Origin: Rhodoblastus sp963704565
GTDB lineage: Bacteria; Pseudomonadota; Alphaproteobacteria; Rhizobiales; Beijerinckiaceae
Length of the DNA: 64,000 bases
Assembly (NCBI GenBank): GCA_963704565.1
Contig: OY969917.1
Location: 1,984,001 to 2,048,000 of the forward strand
Direction of reading: 5' to 3'
Part shown: in pieces, positions 1 through 15,892 of the stretch
Position numbering within the stretch: the first letter of the stretch is position 1
How the letters are laid out: the number at the start of each line of letters is the position of its first letter
The notes under the pieces: generated by a model
What the model was told of the DNA's origin: nothing
Seen by the model: the letters and a program-made list of their open reading frames with translations, nothing else
Databases searched by the model: none
Translations under genes and position numbers: made by a program

Positions 1-4104
<4,104 letters not shown>

Positions 4105-4167
4105 GTCTTTCTCCTGGGCTGGCGGTCCCGGCGGACTTCACGGGACCCCGCTCCGAAACTGGCGGCA

Positions 4168-4337
4168 GGGCGGCGTTTACGCCGCCCGTCTTACAATGAT
4201 GACTTCAGGGCGGCGTTTACGCCGCCCGTCTTACTTAAGCAGGGCGGCGTCTACGCCGCCCGTCTTAGAACGATGAACTCAGAGCGGCGTTTTCGCCGCC
4301 CGCCTTGCTTAAAATGCGGAGGCGCTCGCGCCTCCCG
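4168..4337. repeat. Array of five hairpins in the rpoB-rpoC spacer
   Basis: Three near-identical palindromes (gggcggcgtttacgccgccc type) lie at 4168-4187, 4208-4227 and 4242-4261, followed by diverged copies at about 4282-4300 and 4315-4337. The first three copies are each followed by gtctta. Each can fold into a GC-rich stem with a loop of a few bases. They fill nearly the whole gap between the rpoB stop and the rpoC ribosome binding site. They have no U-tract on the rpoBC-sense strand, so they look like RNA-stability or processing elements, or expanded intergenic repeats, rather than terminators. Confidence 0.85.
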
Positions 4338-4342
4338 TCAAA

Positions 4343-8479
<4,137 letters not shown>

Positions 8480-8662
8480 GTCGCTCCTCGCACCTCATTC
8501 AGGCGGCATTATCAAGTCCGCGATCTTAAGCTCGATCGCGCAACCCCTGCTCGCCTCCCCGGCTCCGCCGGGACGCGCGGAAAATTCCGCGCAAATTCCT
8601 GGAAAGGTTTTGACGAGGCCTTTCCGCCTCGGCGGGGTTCAAGCCGCCCCACTCACGGCTTT

Positions 8663-8692
8663 GGCGGCCCCGGGGAAAACCCCGAGACCGCC
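8663..8692. other. Strong hairpin in the rplL-rpoB spacer
   Basis: Arms ggcggccccgggg (8663-8675) and ccccgagaccgcc (8680-8692) pair almost perfectly around an AAAA loop. On the transcribed (minus) strand no U-run follows, so it is not a simple terminator of rplL. In other proteobacteria the rplL-rpoB gap holds a partial attenuator and an RNase III site that set the ribosomal protein to polymerase ratio; by position this stem could play that role, which is inference. On the plus strand it is followed by a T-run. Confidence 0.5.
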
Positions 8693-8730
8693 GTTTTTGT
8701 TCGCGGAGCGCGTGAAGCGCGCCCGAAAAA

Positions 8731-9108
8731 TTACTTGAGCTCGACCTTGGCGCCGACCTTTTCGAGGGCGGCCTTGATCTTGGCGGCGTCGTCCTTGGAC
8801 GCGCCTTCCTTGACCGGCTTCGGCGCGCCTTCGACCAGATCCTTGGCTTCCTTCAGGCCAAGGCCGGTAATGGCGCGGACTTCCTTGATGACTTCGATCT
8901 TCTTGTCGCCGACGGCGGCGAGAACGACCGTGAACTCGGTCTGCTCTTCGACCGGAGCCGCGGCGGCGGCGGCGCCCGGAGCGGCGGCGACGGCGACAGC
9001 CGCGGCGGCCGAGACGCCCCACTTCTCTTCCAGCAGCTTGGCCAGTTCGGCGGCTTCGAGAACGGTGAGGGCCGAAAGTTCTTCGACGATCTTTTCGAGG
9101 TTAGCCAT
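8731..9108 (-). CDS. rplL: 50S ribosomal protein L7/L12
   Basis: Stalk protein of the large ribosomal subunit, 125 aa, recruiting translation factors. It shows the N-terminal dimerisation segment (MANLEKIVEELSALT), the Ala/Gly-rich hinge, and the factor-binding C-terminal domain ending KVGAKVELK. The ATG at 9108 is chosen over an in-frame GTG six bases upstream (9114) because an AGGAAG ribosome binding site is spaced correctly for it and the protein begins as in the family. It is 56 bp downstream of rplJ in the L10-L12 operon. Confidence 0.97.
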   Translation of the reverse strand: MANLEKIVEELSALTVLEAAELAKLLEEKWGVSAAAAVAVAAAPGAAAAAAPVEEQTEFTVVLAAVGDKKIEVIKEVRAITGLGLKEAKDLVEGAPKPVKEGASKDDAAKIKAALEKVGAKVELK

Positions 9109-9164
9109 TTTCACTTCCTGTAAACTTAAGGTTTGGTTCGTTGGATTTCAATGCCTGCCAGAGA

Positions 9165-9680
9165 TCAGGCCGCGTCCTTGTTGGCGTAAGCCCCGAACAC
9201 GCGCGCCAGCTTGGCCGCCGGCGCGGTCGAGAGCTGCGCGAGCTTGGTCGCCGGGGCCGAGATGAGGCCAACCAGCTTGCCGCGCAGTTCGTCGAGGGAG
9301 GGCATGGTCGCAAGCGACTTCACGCCGTCCGGGTTCAGGGCGGTCGCGCCCATCGCGCCGCCGAGGATGACGAATTTGTCGTAATCCTTGGCGAAAGCGG
9401 CCGCGACCTTGGGCGCCGCCACCGGATCGTCCGAAAAGGCGATCAGGGTCGGGCCCTTGAGAAGGGCCGCGATGGAGGCGACGTCCGTGCCTTCGAGGGC
9501 GATCTTGGCGAGGCGGTTCTTGGCGACCTGGACGCTCGCGGCAGCTTCGCGAGCCTGCTTGCGCAGGTTCTGAAGCTGCGCGACAGTCAGGCCGGAATAG
9601 CGCGCGACCACCACCACGCCCGCCTTCGCAAAGACGTCGTGAAGGGTGGCTACGGCTTCTTTCTTTTCCGCTCTGTCCAC
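9165..9680 (-). CDS. rplJ: 50S ribosomal protein L10
   Basis: L10 forms the base of the ribosomal stalk and binds L7/L12 dimers through its C-terminal helix. The product is 171 aa, a typical length. It begins with a GTG codon at 9680, and the N-terminus MDRAEKKEAVATLHDVF is family-typical (alphaproteobacterial rplJ often starts with GTG). The conserved rRNA-binding segment around NRLAKIAL and the Ala-rich C-terminus are present. Unusually, the gene is 922 bp from rplA, so it probably has its own promoter and leader. Confidence 0.97.
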   Translation of the reverse strand: MDRAEKKEAVATLHDVFAKAGVVVVARYSGLTVAQLQNLRKQAREAAASVQVAKNRLAKIALEGTDVASIAALLKGPTLIAFSDDPVAAPKVAAAFAKDYDKFVILGGAMGATALNPDGVKSLATMPSLDELRGKLVGLISAPATKLAQLSTAPAAKLARVFGAYANKDAA

Positions 9681-9930
9681 AGTGCTCTCACTTCAATGGG
9701 CGAAGCCACATAGCCCGTCTTGAGCGGGCGTCCTTTCGAACGCCCTGTATGGGGCCCGCCGGTTGCCGACATGCCGCAAAGCCTAAAGCCCCACGGCGCC
9801 GAAAAGCCTGTCCCCACGAGTGGCGCGAGAAAAACGCGCGCCCCTGTGGATCAGAGGGTTCAAACCAAACCACCGGAAGTGAAAACTTCCGGAAAAAAGG
9901 TCTTTCCCCGTCTATGCTGGCCGTCCCTTC
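9681..9930 (-). promoter_or_regulatory. Probable rplJ leader region
   Basis: The 250 bases upstream of rplJ have no credible gene. They include a perfect 8 bp stem with a GAAA loop on the plus strand (9873-9892) next to an A/T-run. In bacteria the rplJ leader usually binds the L10-L12 complex for autogenous control. The position fits and the structure hints at it, but I cannot confirm the conserved L10 leader fold by eye. Confidence 0.3.
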
Positions 9931-10005
9931 CACGCGTCACGCGCGGTCGTCTGACAATTAAGCTCCTGCTAAAATAGCGGGAGCGCCGGCAGTCTCGGAC
10001 AGGAC

Positions 10006-10167
10006 ATGACCGAGAAGCCCGATTCCGCCCCTGAGGACGAAACCGATCCATCGGCCTATCCGCCGCCGGAACCCGGATCGAGACCCGGATTCGGCGGAAG
10101 CTCAATGTTTGCGGACGAAGCGCGACGTGAAGCCCTCTGGCGATTCGTGAAACAAACGAAACACTGA
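10006..10167 (+). CDS. Possible small protein, 53 aa, antisense to the ribosomal operon
   Basis: ATG at 10006 opens a 53-codon frame ending TGA at 10167. The product starts MTEKPDSAPEDETD, an acidic Pro-rich segment, and ends in a basic amphipathic stretch (DEARREALWRFVKQTKH). A CAGGAC motif sits just upstream and a small stem (9962-9982) precedes it. It lies on the opposite strand to rplA/rplJ in a gap that should otherwise be empty. The composition is protein-like and lacks the Arg/Ser-rich look of shadow frames, but I do not recognise the family. Confidence 0.4.
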   Translation: MTEKPDSAPEDETDPSAYPPPEPGSRPGFGGSSMFADEARREALWRFVKQTKH

Positions 10168-10354
10168 TCGTCCCGGCCACGCGGCCCGGGGCGCCAAGCA
10201 ATGCTGTTTCAACCAAATTTTCCCAAAAGGCGGAGACCTGCCGCGACGCCAAACCCGCAAAGGCGACGATTCCGCCGCCCGAACCTTGATTTCTAAACGC
10301 TCTCGCGCCCCCTGCCAAGAGGGGCGAAAACATTTTTTTGAAATTGTCAAGCGG

Positions 10355-10549
10355 CGCGATCAAAAATCGCGCCGCTTGAAGTCTCGCAACCCCCATAACC
10401 AGATCCGAAAAGTCTGCAACTTTTCGGGGTTAGGGGCCGGCGCAATCAAAAATCGCGCCGCTCGAAGTCTCGCAACCCCCATAACCAGATCCGAAAAGTC
10501 TGCAACTTTTCGGGGTTAGGGGCCGGCGCAATCAAAAATCGCGCCGCTC
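10355..10549. repeat. 86 bp tandem repeat, 2.3 copies
   Basis: Copies run 10355-10440 and 10441-10526, with a partial third from 10527. The two full copies differ at only two positions. Each unit holds a stem ccgaaaagt / acttttcgg (10405-10427 in copy 1), and the unit junctions form a second stem around atcaaaaatcgcgcc. The near-identity implies recent duplication. The repeat separates rplA from rplJ. Confidence 0.93.
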
Positions 10550-10550
10550 A

Positions 10551-10573
10551 TCCCTCCCCCTCGTGGGGAGGGT
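10551..10573. repeat. Dispersed palindromic repeat next to the rplA stop
   Basis: A palindrome of the form ccctccccctcgtggggaggg lies about 30 bp beyond the rplA stop codon and is followed by a second small palindrome (ggccgcgaagcggcc). The same core sequence recurs inside the inverted repeat at 35919-36015, so it belongs to a dispersed intergenic family. Confidence 0.75.
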
Positions 10574-10602
10574 GGCCGCGAAGCGGCCGGGTGGGGCAGA
10601 CC

Positions 10603-11301
10603 TCAGTGATGGGCGATCGTGATCGTGGCGGGATCGACCTTCACGCCCGGCCCCATGGTCGAGGAAAGCGCGATGCGCTGCAGATAGGTTCCCTTGGCGC
10701 CGGTCGGCTTGGCCTTGACCACGGCCTCGACGAAGGCCGTGATATTCTCGGCGAGCTTCTCGTCGCCGAACGACGCCTTGCCGACCGAACCCTGAACGAT
10801 GCCGGCCTTTTCGACGCGGAACTCGACCGCGCCGCCCTTGGAGGCCTGCACCGCCGCCGCGACGTCCATGGTCACGGTGCCGACCTTCGGATTGGGCATC
10901 AGGCCGCGCGGGCCGAGCACCTTGCCGAGACGGCCGACCAGCGGCATCATGTCCGGGGTGGCGATGCAACGGTCGAAATCGATCGTGCCGCCCTGGACGG
11001 CAGTGACCAGATCTTCCGCGCCGACCACGTCCGCGCCCGCCGCCTTGGCTTCGTCGGCCTTGGCGCCGCGCGCGAAAACCGCGACCCGCAGGGTGCGGCC
11101 GGTGCCGTTCGGCAGATTCACCACGCCGCGCACCATCTGGTCCGCGTGCTTGGGATCGACGCCGAGATTCATGGCGATTTCGACGGTTTCGTCGAATTTG
11201 GCGCTGGCGCGCTCGCGCACCAGCTTGATGGCTTCGCTCACCGGATAGAGCCTGGTGCGCTCGACGCCCTCGCGGGCCTTGACGATTCTCTTGCCGTTCA
11301 T
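10603..11301 (-). CDS. rplA: 50S ribosomal protein L1
   Basis: L1 binds 23S rRNA at the E-site stalk and, in many bacteria, represses its own operon by binding the rplK-rplA mRNA leader. The product is 232 aa, the usual size. The signature region GKVLGPRGLMPNPKVGTV is intact, as are the N-terminal MNGKRIVKAREG and the C-terminal TGAKGTYLQRIALSSTMGPG. It starts only 4 bp after rplK, so the two are co-transcribed. Confidence 0.98.
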   Translation of the reverse strand: MNGKRIVKAREGVERTRLYPVSEAIKLVRERASAKFDETVEIAMNLGVDPKHADQMVRGVVNLPNGTGRTLRVAVFARGAKADEAKAAGADVVGAEDLVTAVQGGTIDFDRCIATPDMMPLVGRLGKVLGPRGLMPNPKVGTVTMDVAAAVQASKGGAVEFRVEKAGIVQGSVGKASFGDEKLAENITAFVEAVVKAKPTGAKGTYLQRIALSSTMGPGVKVDPATITIAHH

Positions 11302-11305
11302 CGCC

Positions 11306-11734
11306 TTACCCCACCACTTCCAGGCCGATGGATCTGGCGGAGCCCTCGATCATCGCCATCGCGCCTTCGATCGAGTGGGAATTCAAATCCGCCTGTTTCT
11401 TTTCCGCGATTTCGCGGATCTGGTCGCGGGTCACCTTGCCGACGAAGCCGCGGCCCGTCGTCTTGGAGCCGGACTTGATATTGGCCGCCTTTTTCAGGAA
11501 ATAAGCGACCGGCGGCTGCTTCATCTCGAAAGTGAAGCTGCGGTCGGCATAGGCGGTGATGACGACGGGGATCGGCATCCCCTTCTCCATCTGCGCCGTC
11601 TTGGCGTTGAACGCCTTGCAGAACTCCATGATGTTCAGGCCGCGCTGACCGAGCGCGGGACCGATCGGCGGCGAAGGATTCGCAGAGCCGGCCGGAACCT
11701 GAAGCTTCACGTAACCCGTGATCTTCTTCGCCAT
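11306..11734 (-). CDS. rplK: 50S ribosomal protein L11
   Basis: L11 forms the GTPase-associated centre and is the sensor for RelA-type stringent activation. From ATG at 11734 the product is 142 aa, beginning MAKKITGYVKLQVPAG. The N-terminal proline-rich switch (PSPPIGPALGQRGLNIMEF) and the C-terminal rRNA-binding domain are present. A GGGAG motif precedes the ATG; longer upstream extensions of the frame are rejected because the family starts here. Unusually, nusG is not directly upstream: five unrelated genes intervene. Confidence 0.98.
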   Translation of the reverse strand: MAKKITGYVKLQVPAGSANPSPPIGPALGQRGLNIMEFCKAFNAKTAQMEKGMPIPVVITAYADRSFTFEMKQPPVAYFLKKAANIKSGSKTTGRGFVGKVTRDQIREIAEKKQADLNSHSIEGAMAMIEGSARSIGLEVVG

Positions 11735-11922
11735 AATGGCTGCTCCCTTTGGAGGCTTCCGTCCGCCCGCCAAGCAGAAAAACGCTTGATGAGCGAAACG
11801 AAAATGCGCGGGCGGCGGAAAAATCCGCCCCGCGCGGGTTGCAGGTCGCGGTGCGGTTCTTGACCCGGCTGGCGACCGGAAAACCTCCCGCGGAACGACC
11901 TTCATTCGAAGGAACGCGGTCT

Positions 11923-12369
11923 TTATCCGCCTTTGCCGCGCTTGGCAAGCCTTTTGGCGGGCAAATCCGCCGGTATGGAAATCGGCTGGCCCTTTTCCAG
12001 AATATAGGTCGAGACGATCCGGGTCGGCTCGGCGCCGATGCGGAATTCGTGCGGACGCCGCGCCGCGATTTGCGCGACGTCGCCGGCTTTCAGCGCGCGG
12101 GGCGCTTCGCCATCGACGTTCAACAGGCCGCCGCCCGCGACAATATAAGCGGATTCGATGCCGGGATGGATGTGGCGCGGCACGTCGAAACCGGCCGGCG
12201 CCTCGGCCGCGACGATGAAGGTCTCGAAAGCCTCCGTCGGCCCGTCGATCCGCGCCAGAATGTCATAGCGCAGTCCGGACGCGACGCTTCCCGAACCGCC
12301 CGAATCCGCCGGCGCGCAAAAGGGACAGAACAAGTGCCGGCGGCGCGCCAAATCGAGTCTCCACAACAA
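11923..12369 (-). CDS. Cupin-domain protein
   Basis: Small single-domain cupin, up to 148 aa. The metal-site motif is recognisable as PRHIHPGIESAYIVAGG, followed by the second cupin strand set (LKAGDVAQIAARRPHEFRI) with a terminal His. Such proteins bind a metal and serve as small dioxygenases, isomerases or sensors, but the substrate cannot be read from sequence. The N-terminus holds a short CPFC pair. The start is uncertain: the longest frame uses TTG at 12369. It stands alone between rplK and a hypothetical gene. Confidence 0.75.
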   Translation of the reverse strand: MLWRLDLARRRHLFCPFCAPADSGGSGSVASGLRYDILARIDGPTEAFETFIVAAEAPAGFDVPRHIHPGIESAYIVAGGGLLNVDGEAPRALKAGDVAQIAARRPHEFRIGAEPTRIVSTYILEKGQPISIPADLPAKRLAKRGKGG

Positions 12370-12408
12370 ATGCGGGTAAAGAACGCCGTCAGCGTTTTTC
12401 TGGGCTTT

Positions 12409-12672
12409 TCAGGATCTTGGCGGCGACGGCTTGCCGCCGTCAGTCGCGGAGCCGGCCGCCTCCCGGTTGGCGTCGCGCCATTTGGTCCCGGCGACCTGAG
12501 CCCAGCGACTCAGGGCGTCGGCCATCAATTCGGTCTCGACCTGGCCGATAAATTGGCCTGAACTCGTCAACATCCGCATCTGCAAGACCAAATAATGCGC
12601 GGCGATCACGGTTTCGAGCAGAGAGTCGTTGACTGGACCGTCTCCCTCCCCGGAAGGCGTGTGATTTTGCAT
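12409..12672 (-). CDS. Hypothetical protein, 87 aa
   Basis: I do not recognise this family. The ATG at 12672 is preceded by an AAGG motif. The middle of the protein (LLETVIAAHYLVLQMRMLTSSGQFIGQVETELMADALSRW, given here only as a helical block) looks like an amphipathic helical hairpin, while both ends are polar and probably disordered. No signal peptide or membrane segment is seen. It is divergent from the Crp/Fnr gene 198 bp away and could share control with it. Confidence 0.5.
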   Translation of the reverse strand: MQNHTPSGEGDGPVNDSLLETVIAAHYLVLQMRMLTSSGQFIGQVETELMADALSRWAQVAGTKWRDANREAAGSATDGGKPSPPRS

Positions 12673-12870
12673 AAACCTTAACCCTTCACGCGGATATTAT
12701 GACGGCTTGCCGCCGCTTCGATTAAACTGGCGTCGCGTAAGGACGTTGGCCCGGAGCGACCGGACAACCTTAAGTAGCGCCTCCCAGCGGGGATGTCGAG
12801 CAAGTAACCTTTGCGTCAACTTCCCATCGCCTTAATCTATGTGGTCGCCGTCTCGATCTCAAGCTGAACA

Positions 12871-13608
12871 ATGAACAACAAGGCCATCGACATCCTGGGC
12901 ATTTTGAATAAATGCAGCGTTTTTTCGACGCTGACGGCGTCCGAATTGCGCGAGCTGGCCGGTAAAGCGCGTGTCGAGCATTTCACCGAACGGACCTTGC
13001 TGACCTTGCGCGGCGAAACGCCGGAGCATATCCGCTACGTCGTCAGCGGCAGCATCGACCTCGTGCTTTCGACCTCGGAAGGCGGCTATTCGAGCCTGCC
13101 GATGTTCGAAGGGCGCTGGGCGACCTGGCTCGGCTGTTTCAGCGCGGAACCGCTGGTCCATGACCTGTGGAGCTCCAGCAACGCCACCTGCGTCGCGCTT
13201 CCCTGCCGCGACGTCAAAAAGGCTGTCGCCAACAACCCCGACGGCTTGCGCGAAGTCATCGAACAGGTCGGCGACTGGACGCAATTCCTGACCGGCTGGA
13301 TGCTGTCCTTCGCCGCCTATGGCCCGGAAAAGCGGCTGGTCTATCTCTTGCTGCTCGCCTCGTCGGACGCTTGCGCCATCACACAGGAAGGCCAGCCGAC
13401 CGCGCTCACTCAGACCCATATCAGCCAGTTCGGCTTCGGCTCGCGCCAGAAAGTCAGCCGTTTGCTGCGCAAGCTGGCGGAAAAGGATCTGGTGGAAATG
13501 CGTTACGGGGTGGTGATCATTCCCTCGCGCGCCAGGCTTCAGGCCTATATCGCCGACGACAACCTCCCGGCGTCGCGCCAATCGGGGAAGGCCAAGAATC
13601 TGGCCTGA
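12871..13608 (+). CDS. Crp/Fnr-family transcriptional regulator
   Basis: A 245 aa regulator with an N-terminal cyclic-nucleotide-binding-like beta barrel (about residues 10-120), a dimer helix, and a C-terminal winged helix (about 160-225) with the recognition motif SQFGFGSRQKVSRLLRKL. It lacks the cysteine cluster of oxygen-sensing FNR, and the cAMP-pocket residues of Crp are not evident, so the effector is unknown. It is the only plus-strand gene in the first 19 kb, divergent from the 87 aa hypothetical gene. No full FNR box is visible in the spacer. Confidence 0.85.
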   Translation: MNNKAIDILGILNKCSVFSTLTASELRELAGKARVEHFTERTLLTLRGETPEHIRYVVSGSIDLVLSTSEGGYSSLPMFEGRWATWLGCFSAEPLVHDLWSSSNATCVALPCRDVKKAVANNPDGLREVIEQVGDWTQFLTGWMLSFAAYGPEKRLVYLLLLASSDACAITQEGQPTALTQTHISQFGFGSRQKVSRLLRKLAEKDLVEMRYGVVIIPSRARLQAYIADDNLPASRQSGKAKNLA

Positions 13609-13662
13609 CCCGCGGACCGTGGCGCCACGCCGGACGATCCTCGCTGTCGCTCGCCTTATACG

Positions 13663-13783
13663 GTTTCCGCAAGATTGCTTCGCAATCCGCGGAAACGCCA
13701 TGGCGCGAAAATCCTCTATGTCGCGGGCGGATTTTCGCGCCAGCGGAATACGAATTCCGAATGATTCATTCGGAATTCGTATT
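13663..13783. repeat. Three consecutive palindromes between convergent genes
   Basis: A nested stem (gtttccgc/gcggaaac, enclosing gattgc/gcaatc) spans 13663-13696. A second, with perfect 13 bp arms (ggcgcgaaaatcc), spans 13702-13741. A third, with perfect 18 bp arms and a single central base, spans 13747-13783 and overlaps the stop codon of the next gene. They lie between the converging Crp/Fnr and ribbon-helix-helix genes and probably end transcription both ways. Confidence 0.85.
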
Positions 13784-14147
13784 ATTCACCGGCCCTGGCG
13801 ACAAGCCGCCCTTTTTCGCGCGCCAGTATGGCTTTGGCGTCGAGCGTCGCGATCGGCCGCGACGGATCGGTCGGAATGTCGCCGGCCAGTTGAAGCATCA
13901 GATAGCGCGCGCAGCAGACGCGCAGGAACGAGGCGAAATTCTCCACCGCTCCGTGGGCTTCCAGCAATTCCTCGTAGAGCCGCGCAAGAATTTCCGCGAC
14001 GCTCAAATGGTCGCGGCAAGCGATCTCCTCCAGCAACGTCCAGTATATTTTCTCCAGCCGGACGCTCGTGGCGAATCCGTGCATGCGCACCGAGCGCAGC
14101 CGGGTTTCCCAAAGGGTTGGATCGGCCTTGACGAACAACTGGCACAT
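13782..14147 (-). CDS. Ribbon-helix-helix domain protein
   Basis: A 121 aa protein. Residues about 17-60 (RSVRMHGFATSVRLEKIYW...IACRDHLSVAEILARLYEEL) match the pattern of the RHH_4-type ribbon-helix-helix DNA-binding domain common in Alphaproteobacteria. The following helical region (FASFLRVCCARYLMLQ) probably dimerises. It is likely a small transcription factor of unknown target. Its stop codon overlaps the 18 bp-armed palindrome. The start at ATG 14147 has only a weak ribosome binding site. Confidence 0.75.
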   Translation of the reverse strand: MCQLFVKADPTLWETRLRSVRMHGFATSVRLEKIYWTLLEEIACRDHLSVAEILARLYEELLEAHGAVENFASFLRVCCARYLMLQLAGDIPTDPSRPIATLDAKAILAREKGRLVARAGE

Positions 14148-14254
14148 GGTCGGCGCCGCGCCATATCAACGGTTCCGGCCTCTTCCGGACCGCCGCGCCG
14201 CCGAAGGATAGGCGGGGGCGCGGATCTTTGCAAATCCGCGGCCGCCTCGCCGCT

Positions 14255-14857
14255 TCACGCCGCCGAGCGATGCTCTGTCGCGCCGACCGGCGCGCCGATC
14301 ATCATCATCAGCCGGCCGAGCCAAGCGGGATGGGCCGGCCAGGCCGGGGCGGTGACCAGATTGCCGTCGGTCGCCACCGCATCGATCGGGATATTGGCGT
14401 AGATTCCGCCGGCCAGTTCGACCTCCGGCTGGCAGGCCGGATAGGCCGAGCAGGTCCGCCCTTTCAGCACCCCCGCCGCCGCCAGCAATTGCGCGCCATG
14501 GCAGATCGCCGCCACCGGCTTGTTGGCGGCGAAGAAATGGCGGACCATGTCGAGCACGTCCTGGTTGAGGCGCAGATATTCCGGCGCCCGTCCGCCCGGA
14601 ATGACCAAAGCGTCGTAATTTTCCGCCTTGATGTCGGCGAAACTCGCATTGAGCGTGAAATTGTGGCCGCGCTTCTCGCTATAGGTCTGCTGGCCCTCGA
14701 AATCATGGATCGCGGTGGCGATGGACTCGCCGGCCGCCTTGCCCGGACAGACGGCGTGGACGCGATGACCGACCGCTGCGAGCGTCTGGAACGGGACCAT
14801 GATCTCATAGTCCTCGCCAAAATCGCCGACGATCATCAGAATGTTCTTGGCGCTCAT
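14255..14857 (-). CDS. DJ-1/PfpI-family protein
   Basis: A 200 aa class I glutamine-amidotransferase-like protein. The nucleophile elbow AAICHGAQLLAAAG carries the conserved Cys-His, and the upstream GDFGEDYE segment holds the conserved Glu of the PfpI group. Family members act as glyoxalase III/deglycases, chaperones or peptidases. ATG 14857 is preferred because AGGGAGGA lies just upstream; a longer frame to 14890 lacks this. It lies downstream of nusG on the same strand but beyond a terminator. Confidence 0.85.
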   Translation of the reverse strand: MSAKNILMIVGDFGEDYEIMVPFQTLAAVGHRVHAVCPGKAAGESIATAIHDFEGQQTYSEKRGHNFTLNASFADIKAENYDALVIPGGRAPEYLRLNQDVLDMVRHFFAANKPVAAICHGAQLLAAAGVLKGRTCSAYPACQPEVELAGGIYANIPIDAVATDGNLVTAPAWPAHPAWLGRLMMMIGAPVGATEHRSAA

Positions 14858-14945
14858 GATTGTCCTCCCTGCGTTGAACCGCAAGAACACATTATGAGCG
14901 GGCGCCGCGCGCCGGGGTGTTACCCGGTTATCGCCCGAAACGAAA

Positions 14946-14967
14946 AGGGCCGGGAAACCCCGGCCCT
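14946..14967 (-). terminator. Terminator after nusG
   Basis: On the minus strand a 9 bp stem (agggccggg / cccggccct) is followed directly by TTTT, about 50 bases after the nusG stop. It should end the secE-nusG transcript and insulate it from the DJ-1 gene. Confidence 0.7.
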
Positions 14968-15018
14968 GAACGACGGCTCAATTCAGCCCAGCCTGTCGAC
15001 CTAACCCAGCTTGTCCAC

Positions 15019-15552
15019 TCAGCCCATCTTGTCGACTTGGCCATATTCCAGTTCGACCGGCGTGGCGCGGCCGAAGATGGAGACCGCGACTTTGACGCGC
15101 GAGCGGCTTTCGTCGACTTCCTCGACCAGGCCTTCGAACGTGGCGAAGGGGCCGTCGTTGACCCGCACCTTTTCGCCCACCTCGAAGGAAATCGTGGTCT
15201 TGGGGCGATCGACGCCCTCCGCGACCTGGCCCTTGATGCGGTCCGCCTCATGCTCGGGGATCGGCATGGGCTTGTTGTCGGAGCCGAGGAAGCCGGTGAC
15301 CTTGGGCGTGTTCTTGATGAGATGGTACACGTCGTCCGACAGGTCGCATTTCACCAGCACATAGCCGGGGAAGAACTTGCGCTCGGAATTGAACTTGCGG
15401 CCGCGCCGCACCTCGACGACCTGTTCCGTCGGAACCAGGATTTCGTCGAATTTGTCGCTCAATCCGCGCTGCGCCGCGCCTTCCTTGATCGCTTCGGCGA
15501 CCTTCTTCTCGAAGTTGGAATAGGCGTGGACGATATACCACCGTTTGGTCAT
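15019..15552 (-). CDS. nusG: Transcription termination/antitermination factor NusG
   Basis: NusG couples RNA polymerase to Rho and the ribosome. The product is 177 aa, starting MTKRWYIVHAYSNFEKKVAE, with the NGN domain over about residues 1-110 and the KOW domain at 125-177 (FEVGEKVRVNDGPFATFEG). It lies 43 bp after secE, the normal pair. The usual next gene, rplK, is displaced by more than 3 kb. Confidence 0.98.
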   Translation of the reverse strand: MTKRWYIVHAYSNFEKKVAEAIKEGAAQRGLSDKFDEILVPTEQVVEVRRGRKFNSERKFFPGYVLVKCDLSDDVYHLIKNTPKVTGFLGSDNKPMPIPEHEADRIKGQVAEGVDRPKTTISFEVGEKVRVNDGPFATFEGLVEEVDESRSRVKVAVSIFGRATPVELEYGQVDKMG

Positions 15553-15595
15553 GGTCTGATCCAGGATAAAGCGAAAATCTTGCCGGTCGCCGTGG

Positions 15596-15787
15596 TCAGC
15601 GGCCCAGGCCGAGGATGAAGCCGACGAAGAGACGAATGAGTTGATCGACCGTGAGGAAGAAGATCGCGGTCATGAACACCATCAGGATGACCACGCCCGT
15701 GGTGACCAAGGTTTCGCGGCGGGTGGGCCACGTCACCTTTCGGGCCTCGGTGCGGACTTCCTGCAGAAAATTGAACGGATTGGCCAT
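15596..15787 (-). CDS. secE: Preprotein translocase subunit SecE
   Basis: A 63 aa single-span SecE of the short alphaproteobacterial type. The amphipathic cytoplasmic helix contains the conserved EVRTEARKVTWPTRRET segment, followed by one membrane helix (TGVVILMVFMTAIFFLTVD). It stabilises SecY in the inner-membrane translocon. It is the first gene of the secE-nusG unit, with a candidate promoter about 100 bp upstream. No tRNA-Trp gene, a frequent neighbour, is seen upstream. Confidence 0.97.
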   Translation of the reverse strand: MANPFNFLQEVRTEARKVTWPTRRETLVTTGVVILMVFMTAIFFLTVDQLIRLFVGFILGLGR

Positions 15788-15892
15788 GATCGTCCCGTTT
15801 CGGCCGTCCTGCGAGCCTTGATCCAGCGGCAGGCGGACGGGTTGCGAAAAGAAAGGGGCGCGGGGCAGCTTCGGCCACGCGCCACGCGACTC

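Noticed and set aside
10355..10549. Possible CRISPR array
   Set aside because: The repeat unit is 86 bp with no unique spacers and no cas genes nearby; it is a simple tandem duplication.
12673..12870. FNR-type operator for the Crp/Fnr gene
   Set aside because: No TTGAT-N4-ATCAA-like site was found in the divergent spacer.
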